Counted from the first letter of the stretch, positions 1-12,012 are shown. The stretch: DNA of 64,000 nucleotides from STC-113 sp964553745 (GCA_964553745.1 CAZKLD010000003.1:62001-126000); one strand, 5' to 3'. Notes: a model not told the origin generated them from the letters alone. Made by a program: numbers and translations.

Positions 1-251
1 AGAATTTCCTCCTAGAGAAAAACCTCTCTTCAATCCAAGAGATAAAAGCTAGAAAATGAAAAGTATTGGCAATTAGCGATACGCATATCCCGACAGCTGA
101 TTGGATGATATGAATCCCGCAAGTCATAGATACTCTTCAACCATTCGCACTTATTGTAGCAGGGCAGCTGCTCGCCTATCATACTGCCAATATCCTCGGT
201 CACGAGATCGACAGACCAAGGAATCTTGCAAAAAGCGTTACTGTAAAATAA
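1..251 (+). CDS. glmS: GlmS, C-terminal end (5' part outside window)
   Basis: The last 82 residues of glutamine-fructose-6-phosphate aminotransferase, which makes glucosamine-6-phosphate for cell-wall and surface sugars. The reading frame ends in the family's hallmark tail RPRNLAKSVTVK followed by TAA, preceded by a SIS-domain stretch (AGQLLAYHTANILGHEID). Two in-frame TGA codons (KARK-G-KVLA and WMI-G-IPQ) must be read as glycine. The gene starts upstream of the window. It converges with the AAA ATPase gene and is followed by a hairpin terminator. Confidence 0.93.
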
Positions 252-263
252 TTCATGATTATT

Positions 264-294
264 AAAAATCTCCCGATTATCGGGAGATTTTTTT
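264..294. terminator. Bidirectional hairpin terminator
   Basis: Inverted repeat AAATCTCCCG / CGGGAGATTT with a short ATTAT loop, flanked by A and T runs. It lies between the convergent ends of glmS and the AAA ATPase gene and can serve both strands. Confidence 0.85.
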
Positions 295-305
295 GTCTTC
301 CATGA

Positions 306-2345
306 TTATTTGCCTTCAGCTCAGAATCCCATAGTCTTTGGTCAGCTTGTGAGATTGCAGATCTCGAGCAATTGCGCAGTGCTTATCTTGCCTGAATCAA
401 CAGCACTTTGCATTTCTGCCACAGTCTTGTCTGTCAATATTTTTGTGATGGCTTCACGCAAAAATTCACCGTTGGCTCATTTCAATTCTTTTATCAATGA
501 TTCAATTGAAAAGCTTTTTATTATTTCATTAGCTTTTCAATTTGATGTTTTCATCTCGTTTATCGATCTGATAATATCCTCATCGCTTATCAATTCGACA
601 TCCTTTCATGTTCAGATGCCCTTAATCTGTTCTATCGCTTTTTCCTCTATCGTCATCCTGATCAATTCTTCAATATCCGCTCAGCTCAAGCTTTCTGTCT
701 GCCTTGATAATTCGCTGAGATTTATGAGCTGAGTAAAAATATCTTTTCTTTTTGCAGCTCTCTTTGCCTTAATCATGTGTATTGAAAATATCTCTTTTCT
801 TCAAGTCTCATCTGGCAAATCGATTTTAACCTTGGTACTGAACCTTCATGATCTCTTTACGGCCGCATCAAGAGAATGGTAATTATTGGTAGTTCAAATG
901 AATATGACATTATCTATCGTATCAAATCAGCTCATCTCAGCCAAAAACGTATTTACGATCTTCTTGTCTTCGTCAGACTGCCTTATTCAAGTCCGTTTCT
1001 TAAGTAGGGCATCCATCTCATCGAGAATTATTACAATCTTTTTCCCCGGATTCTCTTTTGCCTTATGCCTTATGAAATCAAACATCTCTTTGACGTTTCT
1101 TGCGCCATCATTAATCAGTGCCGATTCAGCGATGTCGGTCATTTTGATATTATAAACATCTGCATTGACTTCTGTGGCTATGACCATTGCAAGCAATGTC
1201 TTACCGGTTCCTGGAGGTCCGTATAACAATACTCAGGACGTTGTCTTTCATCCCCATTGCTCCATTACATCTTTATGTTTGATTCCTAGTATTATTTTTT
1301 CTATCTCTCTTTTTGCTTTTTCCTGACCTCATATATCAGTCATGTAGACTGGCTTTTGCATTTTTACGAGAAGTTTTGAGAACTTTTGGTCTATTTCTTC
1401 TTTTATCGTTGAAGCTCATTCAACATATAGAAAAGGACTTGATGTATAAAAACTAAAATGCTTCCTACCATGATTTATTGACGATAATTTGGCAATATCA
1501 TTTACCACAAGATTTGCAACCTCAATGAATCTCTTCAAAAATTCTTCTATTGTCACTTTAGACAAATCAGCAGCTTCGCTTAATTCTTTGCATTGTGTAT
1601 TATGGATCGTTATTACTTGATATGAAGCGTCTGAGTCTGTTCAATATCTTTCATCCCTATCAATCTTGACTCAGAATTTATATTTGAAATCAAAATATTT
1701 TGACCCCTTATCAGCTTTCTTTGGAAAATATTTTGAAAGAAGTTCTTTGACTTGATCCGCATCTACGTGTTTTTGTTCAACTAAACTTTTTTTGATGCCA
1801 GATTTTATCGGGATTTCTATTACAAATCTTCTTTCATCTTCATTGAATCATAAGATTACAGTTCAGAATATTCAACCGATTTTAAATTCTCGGGGCACTA
1901 CTTCTGAATCAAGATCAAGATAAAAATGGAAACTATCAGGATCTCAGAAGCTTATATTGAAAAATTTATCTTCAAAATTGATTATCTTATCATTAAGTTT
2001 CCTATTGTATCTTTGGAGCACTCAGTTTAGGGCTTCTTTCAGATTTCAATAATCTTTGTAGTCGGTCAATTCTGGCAACAGTATTTTTTTTGTTAGCAGA
2101 TTATAGAATACCTGTACAAGCTTAAGGCTCTTAGGGGTTTTTATTCATTCGTATTTCAGAAGCTTCAATTTTATATTCTCGATATCATCCGTCGACATTT
2201 CTGCTATTTTCTCTACAATGAATCTTTTGATATTATCATCTCAGATTTCCCTGATTATAGGCTTGTTTTTAAGTTCTATTTGTTCAATCAGTTCAGCCCT
2301 GCTCATATGAAGAGCCCGAATCTGCTCAAATCTTAAATTCTCCAT
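306..2345 (-). CDS. AAA-family ATPase with a long unrecognised N-terminal region
   Basis: A 679-residue soluble protein with a C-terminal AAA module. The Walker A loop GPPGTGKT has its lysine at about residue 382; Walker B is IILDEMD near 440; the second region of homology reads IGTTNNYHSLDAAVKRSGRF with the arginine finger. The linker DIGGQEKAKREIEKI before the module is typical of proteasome-ATPase/FtsH/Cdc48-type proteins. The first 350 residues are charged and not recognised; there is no membrane segment or zinc protease motif, so it is not FtsH. TGA supplies glycine in SGVLLYG, MSGFD and KRSGRF. It is likely a remodelling or unfolding ATPase; the substrate is unknown. ATG chosen as the first in-frame start; stop TAA. 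Confidence 0.85.
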
Positions 2346-2392
2346 TTTTATAGGCATAAATATATTAACTATTTACTTATAAGAAATACTAC

Positions 2393-2422
2393 AAAAAAGT
2401 CAAACTGTAAGTTTGACTTTTC
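2393..2422 (-). terminator. Hairpin terminator after the DUF4173-TPR gene
   Basis: GTCAAAC / GTTTGAC stem with a 5-nt loop and a run of T on the minus strand, placed between the end of the DUF4173-TPR gene (2542) and the start of the AAA gene (2345). Confidence 0.7.
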
Positions 2423-2541
2423 CATATATTGATTAATAGTTTAAATATCTTTACAATGGGCGATATTCATAGATAGGCAGATATGAAATTTTTCTACGTG
2501 CTTCGGATAAGTTGCAAAAGTGATTATCAGGTCTTTATCTC

Positions 2542-4881
2542 TTAATATTCTTCTCATTCAGGATAGATGAGTAATCATTTCGAGAGAATCTTCATGCTCG
2601 ATGGCGGAACCATAGGTCAGCTTAAGTTTGGCGCTAAACCTCAGCTTCTGGATGCTATATTAATCTGGTTTATTGCAAAATTTATTGCATTATTCAATTT
2701 GACGGATTCATCATTGAATGTTGTATTTAGTGCATTTTTGGCGTACGGCAGAGCATCGTAAGGTCTTCACATTGCAAAATATGATGCTCAGACATAATAG
2801 TTCGCATAGAAATAGTAGCAAGTGCATTCTCATTCTGGGGATTTTACAGCTTCAGCCGATAATACATTTATCGCATCTGCAAATCTATTCTGCAGATACA
2901 ATGCTTGTCATTTGAATACTATGGCATCTTGGAAACCGGGATCCGCTGCAATGGCTTTGTCGAGATAAGTTATCGCTTCTGAATACTCGCCTTCAAAGGT
3001 CTTCTCATATCACATATTGAAAAAGTAGCTTTTGCACTCAGAAGAGCAAATCTTCATTCATCATTCATATGCGAGAAATCAATTTACAGAATCTCAATTC
3101 AGAAAATACGCATTTCATAATTCAAGAAGCATCTTCTCATTATTGGGGTCTTTTGACAGTCATAGCTTAAAGGCCTCAATGGCATTGGGGTATTCTTTGC
3201 TTTTGATGTAATATACTCATTCATTATATAGATCCGAAGCTGGCTTGTCCGTGTCCGCAACTGTTTTATATACTCAAAAATTTGAAGTCTCAAACGAAGG
3301 ATTTACAAATCTTGTACAGTTGATATCTTTTTCTATCTTTAAGAGCGATATGAGTGCATGAGACTTGGAGTAATTCATTTCCTGCCATCATTTGCCTCAA
3401 TTCCTAAGCCTATCGAGCTTATTGCACAACTCATCATCCATATTATCCTTATAGCTTCACAGGAGTTTGCCCCTGATATTTATCATATTGTCGATTGCAT
3501 CTTCTGAGAAATGTCAAACATATACAGAATCGAAAACCAGAGATGAGCGACTGTAATCCTTGGTCTCGTTGCTGTAGCTTATATAGGATTCTGGATTTAT
3601 GATATTGCAGATAACCAGCGCGGAAGCGAATACTGCAACTATATATGATATGAATCTTCATTCGGCAATAAACCTCAAAATCTTATAAAGAAAAATTAAC
3701 AGAGAAATTCAGATGCAGATTATCAGGATATTCGAATAGAAACGAATTTCAGTCAATCAATATGCATTCTGATACATTTTAAGCCTATAATATGCGGATC
3801 ATAAGACAATCATGGTCAGTATTATCAGAAGCGATGTCAATATCTTATATATATTCGATTCTCCCTTCATTTCATGCCTATACAGATAGTGATCGGCTTT
3901 CCATAGGATGAGCGATGTTAGCAGTGAAATGAAGATGAGCTCATTGAATCAACTACTTGCATAATCTGAATATGTGAATCACATTGCCTTTATGAACTCT
4001 TCTCAATTGAATAGGTACTTGAATTGCACGAACACGAACAAAAGAAATACAAGAATCATGGCTGATATTATGATATTGATCTCAAGATGCTTCTTGTGCT
4101 CGAATACAAAGACATCACGATTATCTGATTCAGGTTTTCTTATGCTTTTTCAGATATGGCTGAAAATTCATAAATAAAGTACGAAATAAAATACAATGTT
4201 TATAATCCTTGCAATAAGGTTGTCCGGCAGCATAAAATCGAACATTTCTCATATGACTTTATTGAAAGCCATATCAGCCATTGAGAATAAGCCAATGAAG
4301 ACCAGCAGAAGCGGGATCGCCATCAATATTCATTTTACAAGATGAATTGATAATTCTCACCTTTTTGTATTTTTTCTTGATTCAGTCACGTCCCAGGAAA
4401 ATATTTTAATTGCTCATAGTATTGAAAATCATGTTTCAAATATTCACAAGGTATAATCGAACATCTTGATTTTTTTGAATTCGTCTTTGAATCAGAGATA
4501 TATGAGGACTAGCATGCAGAAAACGATTCAGATGAAATTGAATGTATTAAGCAGAGAGCTTGCTCTGATTGAAGATCAGATTGACAGCATCAAATATAGC
4601 GATCAGATAAGATACGTATTTATGCCAGGCTTTTTTCAGAAGATATTGAGCAGATACAGATAAGCTCATATGAATAATATTCAGAAGATAGGGATTCAGA
4701 TTCAATTCGTATAATCAAATAGAAGATAGTTATGCAGAATTCACAGTCCTGCACTTAATGAAAAAATGACTGCAAGCTCTTTATCGATAAAAGTCTGTGC
4801 ATATTTAACTTCTGCTACTTTTGTTTCTTCAGTCTGAGCAAACTCTGCTTGAGTTTCTGTTGTTTCTATTGTTTTTTTCAT
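2542..4881 (-). CDS. DUF4173-type multipass membrane protein with C-terminal TPR repeats
   Basis: 779 residues. After a polar start the first 450 residues hold about a dozen hydrophobic segments rich in TGA-encoded glycine. The signatures FTYSDYASSGFNELIF and YWLTEIRFYSNILI-like text match the DUF4173 (formerly near DUF4153) membrane family. From about residue 545 to the end there are tetratricopeptide repeats (for example NPNNEKMLLELGNAYFLNG and NEGVYYIKSKEYPNAIEAF). The fusion suggests a membrane platform that binds partner proteins through the TPR part; its role is unknown. Start ATG, stop TAA; a terminator follows. Confidence 0.82.
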
Positions 4882-4945
4882 GCGCGTGAACATTTAATGA
4901 TAAAAAACTTTTCCACCTGAGATTATCATACATTCTTCATATGTC

Positions 4946-4978
4946 AAAAAAAATCCTTCTGCATGCAGAAGGATTTTT
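4946..4978. terminator. Hairpin terminator after cyclophilin gene
   Basis: AAAATCCTTCTGC / GCAGAAGGATTTT palindrome followed by T residues on both strands, directly downstream of the minus-strand cyclophilin gene. Confidence 0.85.
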
Positions 4979-4981
4979 CGA

Positions 4982-5515
4982 TTATTTCTTTGTGTAAGGT
5001 ATGATTTCTCAATTTTCGATTGTCTTGATTTCAATCGAATTGATTGTGATATCAAAAAGCGGCTTGTCATCCCTTTTGGTCCTTTGGGTTGCGATTATAT
5101 CTAGAACATCCATTCATTCGAACAGCTGTCAGAAAACAGCATGGAATCAATCGAGATGTGGAGTTTTCGGAGCTTGGACAATGAAGAATTGGCTTCAGTT
5201 GGTATTTGGTCAGGCATTAGCCATCGAAAGCGCTCATTTGATATGTCTCAGATTCGGGTTTATCTCATCTTCGAATTCTTCTCCGAATATGCTTTTTCCT
5301 CACATTCAGGTGGCAGTAGGGTCTCATCCCTGAATCATGAAATTGGCAATTACTCTGTGGAATATAGTGCCATTATAATATCAATTCATTGAAAGTGTTG
5401 TGAAATTCTCGAATGTCTTGGATGTAAGATTCGGGAAAAGCTTGAATTTCATTATTCATAGGGCAGTATCCATAATCGCTATGACATCTCATTCCCTTAA
5501 TTCTTGTTCTTGCAT
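4982..5515 (-). CDS. Cyclophilin-type peptidyl-prolyl isomerase
   Basis: 177 residues. It catalyses cis-trans isomerisation of prolyl bonds. The cyclophilin signature is clear: YNGTIFHRVIANFMIQGGDP (active-site FHRV and the Q-G-GDP segment), then GALSMANAGPNTNGSQFFI, then HAVFGQLFEWMDVL. TGA supplies several glycines in these conserved blocks. No signal peptide is visible from the chosen ATG, so it is probably cytoplasmic, unless it starts upstream. It begins 12 nt after the stop of a small membrane-protein gene in the same frame, so the two are probably co-transcribed. Confidence 0.93.
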
Positions 5516-5527
5516 CGGTAAGTTTGG

Positions 5528-5782
5528 TTATTTATTAAATTTCCTGTGCTTTTTATCTATATATATCCATTTCCACCAGAAGTTTCATAATCTATATCCT
5601 AATAATACTCATGCTACGCAGGATATATAAAGGATTCAGCTATTCATTATGAAAAAACCATAAAGAATGCTCTTATCCAGAATCTCAAATCTCATCAGCA
5701 ACAGCAAAGATAACATCAATATGATTGATATCAGTATGCTCAAAAATGCCATCGTAGAGATGATATATATTTTCTTTTTCAT
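5528..5782 (-). CDS. Small two-helix membrane protein
   Basis: 84 residues, hypothetical. It begins with MKKKIYIIS and a long hydrophobic helix, has a second helix around residues 45-62 containing three TGA glycines, and ends in a basic, tryptophan-rich tail (NFWWKWIYIDKKHRK). Not recognised. It precedes cyclophilin by 12 nt and is divergent from the HtrA-like protease gene, so it may be part of an envelope-folding group. Confidence 0.7.
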
Positions 5783-5912
5783 GGATTTATATTTATTTGC
5801 CAGTTATTTATATCGCTAACTGCATTTGTGTCAAAAGAATTTCACTTAAAACTGCCTAAACGAATCATTGAGAATTATTTATTATCTGCAATACTTATCT
5901 GATTCATCATTT

Positions 5913-5940
5913 TTGATTTCGGATTCATTATGGATATAAT
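5913..5940 (+). promoter_or_regulatory. Probable sigma-70-like promoter of the HtrA-like gene
   Basis: TTGATT and a perfect TATAAT separated by 16 nt, about 45 nt upstream of the ATG at 5985, in the 202-nt divergent intergenic region. Confidence 0.45.
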
Positions 5941-5984
5941 ATTAACTTGAGCAATCTATTTTCGTATCTGATAATTTTTGAACT

Positions 5985-6794
5985 ATGATAAAGCCAATTT
6001 ACATACTAGCAACGCTAATCATGTCGTTTGCAATCAGTGAAAGTTCAATTGCATTTGACCAGAAATATTTCGATTCTTTACCTGAAGATGATAAGAAGAT
6101 AATCAATATCATAAAAACAGCAAACCCCACTGTCGTAAGCATAACCTGAAAGAAATCAGTTAGCGAAACAAAGTCTGAATGCTATCTATATATCAATTGA
6201 ATCTGTATAACCTCATGAGACTTGAAATCGATTACCAGGAGCTGATCAATTGATTTTGTGAAAGGGTCATGATTTTTCTTGAGCAGAAATTGATTTATAA
6301 TTACAAACAGGCATGTTGTCGATCAAGATGATCTTAAATATGAAGTCACCACTCTTGATGGCAAAGTCTATCCTGCAACTATATTATCCGTATCAGAGAC
6401 AGATGATCTCGCACTACTGAAGATTTCCTGAAATAATTTTCCATTTCTTAAATTGTCAGATTCCAATAATCTGATGATATGACAAACCATCTTTGCAATC
6501 GGGAATACACTTTGAGAATATCAGAATACTGTTACCCAATGAATCATCAGCTGATTGAACAGAAATATCATTGCCTGATGACAGGATGACGAATCTGAGG
6601 AGGAACTGAATTGAGTTATTCAGACAAGCGCATCTGTAAGCCTATGAAATAGCTGATGACCAGTGATAGATTCACTCTGAAATTCAATATGAATATATAC
6701 CGCGATTGATATAGGATGACAAAATATAGGATTCGCAATACCGGCAAACAAGATCGTCGATTTCCTGAAATCATATAGGATATCTGCAAAATAA
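5985..6794 (+). CDS. Secreted trypsin-like serine protease (HtrA/DegP type, no PDZ)
   Basis: 269 residues. An N-terminal hydrophobic signal segment (IYILATLIMSFAISESSIAF) directs it to the envelope. Chymotrypsin-fold catalytic residues are His110 in TNRHVV, Asp141 in DDLALLK and Ser223 in GNSGGPV, where two of the glycines are TGA codons. After the protease domain the protein stops, so the PDZ domains normal in DegP/DegS are absent. It probably cuts damaged or signalling proteins outside the membrane. Followed by a hairpin. Confidence 0.92.
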
Positions 6795-6796
6795 GT

Positions 6797-6827
6797 AAAA
6801 CAGGAGCCTTATAAGGCTCCTGTTAAA
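6797..6827. terminator. Hairpin between convergent genes
   Basis: ACAGGAGCC / GGCTCCTGT inverted repeat with ATA-type loop, flanked by A and T rich DNA, between the HtrA-like gene and the convergent DUF6496-like gene. Confidence 0.7.
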
Positions 6828-6836
6828 ATATCAAAT

Positions 6837-7073
6837 CTATTGGAATATTTTCTTGATTCAGCTCAAAATCCCGCCTTTTTTCGATTCAGTTTTCTTCTTT
6901 GGAGGAGGTGTTTTGACTCATGCTTTTCTGGCTTTTGATAATCCAATGGCAACTGCTTGCCTAGGACTCTTGACCTTCTCTCAGCTTTTTCATGATTTAA
7001 GCTCTCATCGCTTAAATTCATGCACAGCCTCTTTCACAAATCCTTGTGATTTCTGTTCAGTCTTTTTTGGCAT
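6837..7073 (-). CDS. Small basic DUF6496-like protein
   Basis: 78 residues, very lysine-rich. The core HEFKRGELKSGKSGEKVKS then RQAVAIGLSKARKAG resembles the small DUF6496 family found in many bacteria, whose function is unknown (nucleic-acid binding is a guess from charge). TGA encodes the glycines of this core. A short hydrophobic-basic tail follows a PPPKKK linker. Stop TAG; no clear Shine-Dalgarno sequence is seen upstream. Confidence 0.75.
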
Positions 7074-7301
7074 ATCTTTATAAATAAATAATATTTGAGT
7101 TAACCCCGGATTAAGATTAACTATATATTATACTTATTAGTGTATTAAAATCAAAAACAATAATATAAGATTTACAAGATTTTACTTCACCGGTTTATCA
7201 CAGTATATTCACGTAAAATCCTCTTTACAATGCTATTATTAATTGAATATTAAGTGTTTCCGATTATAATGGCGAAAGTTTAGCCTTAACAAATTCTGCA
7301 T

Positions 7302-7637
7302 ATGTCTCTCTTGATCAATCTGCTAATTAGCGCTCTGGCCGTCTTGGCTACTGCATACATCCTACCTTGAGTTGTGATTTCATGATTCTGAACTGCAATT
7401 ATAGTTGCAATAGTTTTATGAATAATTAATGCATTCATCAGGCCAATCTTGATATTGCTAACACTTCCTATAAACATTCTTACGATATGATTATTTACTT
7501 TGGTCATAAATGCGATATTGATTCTCCTTGTTTCTGAGATCGTACCTTGATTCAAGGTTAACTGATTCTGGTGGGCCTTGATTTTCAGTGTTGTATTATC
7601 AATAATTAATGGATTGCTGTTTACCTTCATAAAGTAA
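7302..7637 (+). CDS. YvlD-like (phage holin superfamily IV) four-helix membrane protein
   Basis: 111 residues with four hydrophobic helices. The text ILPGVVISGFGTAIIVAIVL, then INAFIRPILILLTLPINILT and WALIFSVVLSIINGLL closely follows the YvlD/'mycobacterial 4 TMS phage holin' family, common and chromosomal in bacteria; a link to envelope stress is known for some members. Seven TGA codons fall on family glycines. A minus-strand open frame over the same DNA has no such match and is a shadow. No neighbour overlaps it. Confidence 0.88.
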
Positions 7638-7797
7638 ATTCAAGATATAAATCTATGCATCCTTCGGATATTCCGGTGGAATCACCAAATGATGGATATT
7701 TCAGATTATGATATTGTCCATCTATTTTGATATATCTAGCATAGATATGAATAATAATACAATTTTCTGCTTATAATGTAGGTTTAAAAATCTTACT

Positions 7798-8559
7798 ATG
7801 AGTAAAATATTAATCGGGACATCCGGATGGATGTATAAGCATTGGGATAAGAAATTCTACCCGCCAGAATTGAAGAACGGGCAAAAGCTCAACTATATTT
7901 CAAATCATTATATAACATTAGAGGTCAATACCTCATTTTATCATTTCGTAAAAGCATCTACTTTCAAAAAATGGTATGATGAATCCGCTCCATGATTCAC
8001 TTTTTCCGTCAAAGCATCCAGATTGTATACTCATATAAAAAGGCTCAAGATCGATGATGAGCTGATAAATTCGATGAATCTGTTTTTCAGTACGCTAAAG
8101 TCGCTCGAAGATAAATTGTGAGCTGTGCTTTTTCAATTTCCGGAAACTTTCCACAAGAAAGACGATAGATTATGAATTTTTCTCGATAATTTAGGCGAAA
8201 TCCTTAAAAATCAGTGAATCCTGCCTGATATAGCATTTGAGTTCAGGCATGAATCATGGTTTAATGATGAGACTTATGAAACGCTAAAGAGTCATAATGT
8301 TGCCTTGGTGATAGCAAATTCGTCAAGATATCCTTTCTCTATAAGATCTACCGCCGACTTCAGCTACATGAGATTCCATTGACCTGAGAATATGTTTCTC
8401 TGAAAATATGAGGAATCCGATCTGAGATATTGGAAAAATGAAATAGACAGACTATCGGGGGATCTGAAGAAAATCTATATATATTTCAATAATGATCTTG
8501 ATGCGAATGCAGTAGAAAATGCTGATTACCTTGTATCTTTATTTGAAAAAGATAACTAA
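7798..8559 (+). CDS. DUF72 family protein
   Basis: 253 residues. Starts MSKILIGTSGWMYKHWDKKF, the typical DUF72 (YecE-like) opening, followed by LEVNTSFYHF and later the FEFRHESWF block; these families have a TIM-barrel fold but no settled function. A TATAAT box at 7772-7777 lies 20 nt before the ATG. The stop codon (8557-8559) overlaps the stop of the convergent ligD gene by three bases. Confidence 0.9.
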
Positions 8560-11048
8560 AGCTCAGCGAACAGTGCATTAAGCCTATCAAGAGCGATTCA
8601 CATATCAAAAGATACATCGAAGAATCATTCCCAAGGATCTCATTTCTTGGTTAATCTCTCGAATATGTTATCGATTCTATAGTCTAGCGGAGATATGCTC
8701 GGATTTATTTCAGACCAAAATAGGGGAGTCGATATTGTAGCCTCTTTCCTTGCCCGGATAGAATATACAGATGCGATAGTCTGTCATTTTCTGTTCTGCA
8801 GATAATCAAGATAGACTTTTCCGGATCTGTTTTTAGGCATTCTTTCCAGGCTTGTCGTTTCGGGCAATTTCCTGTTTATATAGATATTGATTATTTTTGC
8901 GAAATCAGTCACTTGGTCATACGAATATTGAGCTCTTGTCGGAATGAGTATATGCATTCATTTGGAACCTGATGTTTTGCAGAATGATGCAATTCATAAC
9001 ATTTCAAGCAAATGATGAGTCTCTATCACGGCCTTTACTATTTCCAAGAAAGAAATTTCAATCGGATCGAAATCAAGAATGACGTAATCGGGATTTGAGA
9101 TGCTTCAGACTCTTGAGCTCCATGGATTTATATCTATGCATCACAGGTTGACGGCGTACAGTAGGCTATCCAAGTCTTGAACCATCATATAGTTCATTAT
9201 CTTTTCTTCTCACTCCGAATGCACTTTTGCTGTCTCTATCCAATTCGGAAGAAATCATTCATTGAAATTCTTCTGGAAAAAACTTTCTCAATTTATTCAA
9301 TTCGGATATCTCTTCAATGACTCGGGTCGATCCTTAAGATAGGGGAGGATATATGATGAAATTTTCTTGTAGTAATCGATAATATCTCATTTCTTGAGAT
9401 TCTTTTCTGGAAAATATATCTTATCAAGATTAGAAAATGCCACTTTGGATTTTGTTTCAGAGAGCTCTTTTCCGACGACTTTTTCTTCTTTTTCAGGAAT
9501 CTCTCTGATGACTTCAGTCGCTTTTTTATCTTCTCTGAATCAGAGGAATACCGGTTGCCTGAGGAGTCAATCCTTTGTCCAATCGCTGAATTTGATTTCA
9601 CATACGATTACCGGCTCTACCCATGTAGGCTTTTCATTCGTTACTGGTTTTTTCTTAAAGGGGCAATCAGAGGTCTTGGTTTTCTCTAGCCTATCCTTAA
9701 TGAGCCTGAGCATCTTATCGTAGAATCATCAGCCAGAATGTCATATATATGTAAGCTCTCATTTATCATAAATCCCTAAAATAAGCGATCATATGCCTGG
9801 CCTGTTTCATCTGGGCTCTGTGAATCCACACACAATCGCTTCCTGGGTCTGGATATTCTTAATCTTGACCCAATTGTCATTCCTTTCTCACTGCCTATAC
9901 TTGCTATCCATCTTTTTTCAGATGATTCACTCTAATCAATTTGAAACGATGACATCAAAAAGGTCTTTTCAATCGTGCTCGACATGGTCGGTATATCTGA
10001 TATTCTCCATTCAAGATATTATTTTCTTGAGGATTCTCTTCCTTTCGGAGAGTTCAAGCTCGGATAAATCGAATCAATCGAGATATAGGATGTCGAATAC
10101 ATAAAATATAAGAGTTCATTCCTTGTCGTTTTCATAATTCTGCAGAAGTCAGAAATTCGGTTTGCCGTCTTCTCAGAACGCAACAACTTCTCAATCAAGC
10201 ACAGCTTCATGAGGGATAATTTTTAACGTCTCTGCTATTTCTGAGAATTTCTTATCATATGATTTCAGATTCCTAGAATACAATTTTGCTTTTCATCATC
10301 CAATTTCCGCTATTGTCCTGTATCAATCCCACTTTATCTCAAATAGCCATCATTCCATGTTGAATGGCTTATCGACCAATTTAGCAAGCATCGGCCTTAC
10401 TTCAGTCAGCATTATTGATTTTTTAAGTTTTTTTTTACTCAGCTCTTCAGTGAAATCCTCATTGTCTACACATTCTATTCATAGTTCGATTTCTTTCATC
10501 GATCTTCATGAGTAAGCTGACTCATCATCATTGTTTATTATTGAATTGGCTTTGTCGTCTTTCTTTTTCAATAATATCCATTCATTTCACTTTGCTTTTG
10601 CCAGTTTTATCAGGCTGAATTCTCATTTTAATTTCTTTCATTTCAATATAAAGCTGAATTGTCACTTCTCTATCATTTCAAGCCCGGCTTTCTCATCTTT
10701 TTCCTTATCTCAAGTTGAATATATGGGAACATAGGTTCAGTAATCCCAAATCATAACCGTTCATCATCAATATTCTCATTTCGGGATAGTTCATTCGAAA
10801 TCCTTGTAGTCATATGGATGATCTTCGACCATCACCGCAAGATGCTTGTCTGCTGGATTATAACTGGGTCATTTTGGCACAGCCCAACTCTTCAGGACTC
10901 AGTCTAACTCTAATCTTAAATCATAGTGCAATCGAGTCGCCGCATGCTTATGAACTACAAAAACTAACTCATCACCCTCTTTTTTCTTATTTCAAGAAGG
11001 CTCTTTTGTTTTTGAAAAATCTCTTTTTTCTTTATAGGTCTCTAGCAT
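8556..11048 (-). CDS. ligD: Multidomain DNA ligase D (phosphoesterase-ligase-polymerase)
   Basis: 830 residues, the full NHEJ end-processing and sealing enzyme. Order: 3'-phosphoesterase domain (about residues 30-170, with HKHAATRLHYDLRLELDG), ATP-dependent ligase (nucleophile Lys239 in EIKWDGYR), OB fold, and an archaeo-eukaryotic primase-like polymerase domain at the C terminus (residues about 545-830, with PDYVILDFDP and KTSGSKGMHILIP). TGA glycines sit in most motifs, including KWDG. It starts 11 nt after the ku stop, so the two form an operon. The length equals that of three-domain LigD proteins. Confidence 0.95.
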
Positions 11049-11059
11049 AGTGACTCATT

Positions 11060-11839
11060 TTAAGCCTTATTCTTCTTTGCCATTTCAAGGCTTTTCTTAA
11101 GTTGTGTCATGATGTCCGGCACTTCTGTAGGGATTTTAGGTTCAATCCTGACTTTCCTTGTCTTTCATTGCCTCTTCTCATCTATGAGTTTCAGCAGATC
11201 TTCTGTATATGTATCTTTAAAATCCTCCGGCTTGAAATTGACCGTCAGCTCTTCTATGAATTGCAGGGCCATTTCCAGCTCTTTTGGATTAAACGCCGCT
11301 TTGTCAGGGATATTCAATTCTTTGGTGCTTCTTATCTCTGAGGCATATCTCATCTGATCGAGTATCAGCAGATTCCCATCTGGCTTGATTATTCAGATAT
11401 GCTCTCTTGTTTTCAGCACAAATTTCGCAAGTCATACTTTTTTCGCCTTTTTAAGGGCCTCCCTGAGGAGAACATATGCTTTTTGAGCTCATTTCGTCGG
11501 TTCCAGATAGTATGGTTTTTCAAGATAAATATCATTCACCTGCTTATCTTCTATGAATTCGAGTATCTCAATAGTCTGCGTTTTCTCGGGAGATGCCTTG
11601 ATGAAATCCTCATCAGTCAATACCACATAATCTCACTTCTCATATTCATATCATTTCACAATGTCTCAAAAAGGCACTTCCTCTCAGGTGTCCTTGCAGA
11701 CTTTTGCATACTTGATCTGACATAGGTCATTCTTACGCAGGTAATCAAAACTAAGCCTATCTTCTTGGGTTGCATTATATAACTTTATCGGTATGTGTAT
11801 GAGTCAGAAGCTTATGGTTCATGTCCAAATTTGTCTCAT
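11060..11839 (-). CDS. ku: Ku homodimer-type DNA end-binding protein
   Basis: 259 residues. Begins MRQIWTGTISFGLIHIPIKL, the standard bacterial Ku opening, followed by DRLSFDYLRKNDLCQIKYAK, GEEVPFGDIVKGYEYEKGDY, and a Ku core ending with MRYASEIRSTKELNIPDKA. It binds broken DNA ends and recruits LigD, whose gene follows 11 nt later. The C-terminal tail is short and basic. TGA codes for conserved glycines (SFGL, FGDIVKGYE). Confidence 0.95.
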
Positions 11840-12012
11840 AATCTCTAATTAATCTTAACCCTATATTATATCTGCATACGTTATAAAGTCAAAAATTCAT
11901 AAGCCCGTAATGTTTAACGATGTCCTAGATATCTGTTGAAAGCAAAATTATTGCTTTATGGAAAATTAAAATTATATTACTGACATTATACTCGTATATA
12001 ATCATCTGAACT

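Noticed and set aside
306..2345. FtsH
   Set aside because: The AAA module is similar, but there is no N-terminal membrane helix and no HExxH zinc protease domain after it.
7286..7630. Minus-strand 114-codon frame
   Set aside because: The + strand frame over the same DNA, read with UGA = Gly, is a full YvlD/holin-superfamily protein; the minus frame matches nothing.
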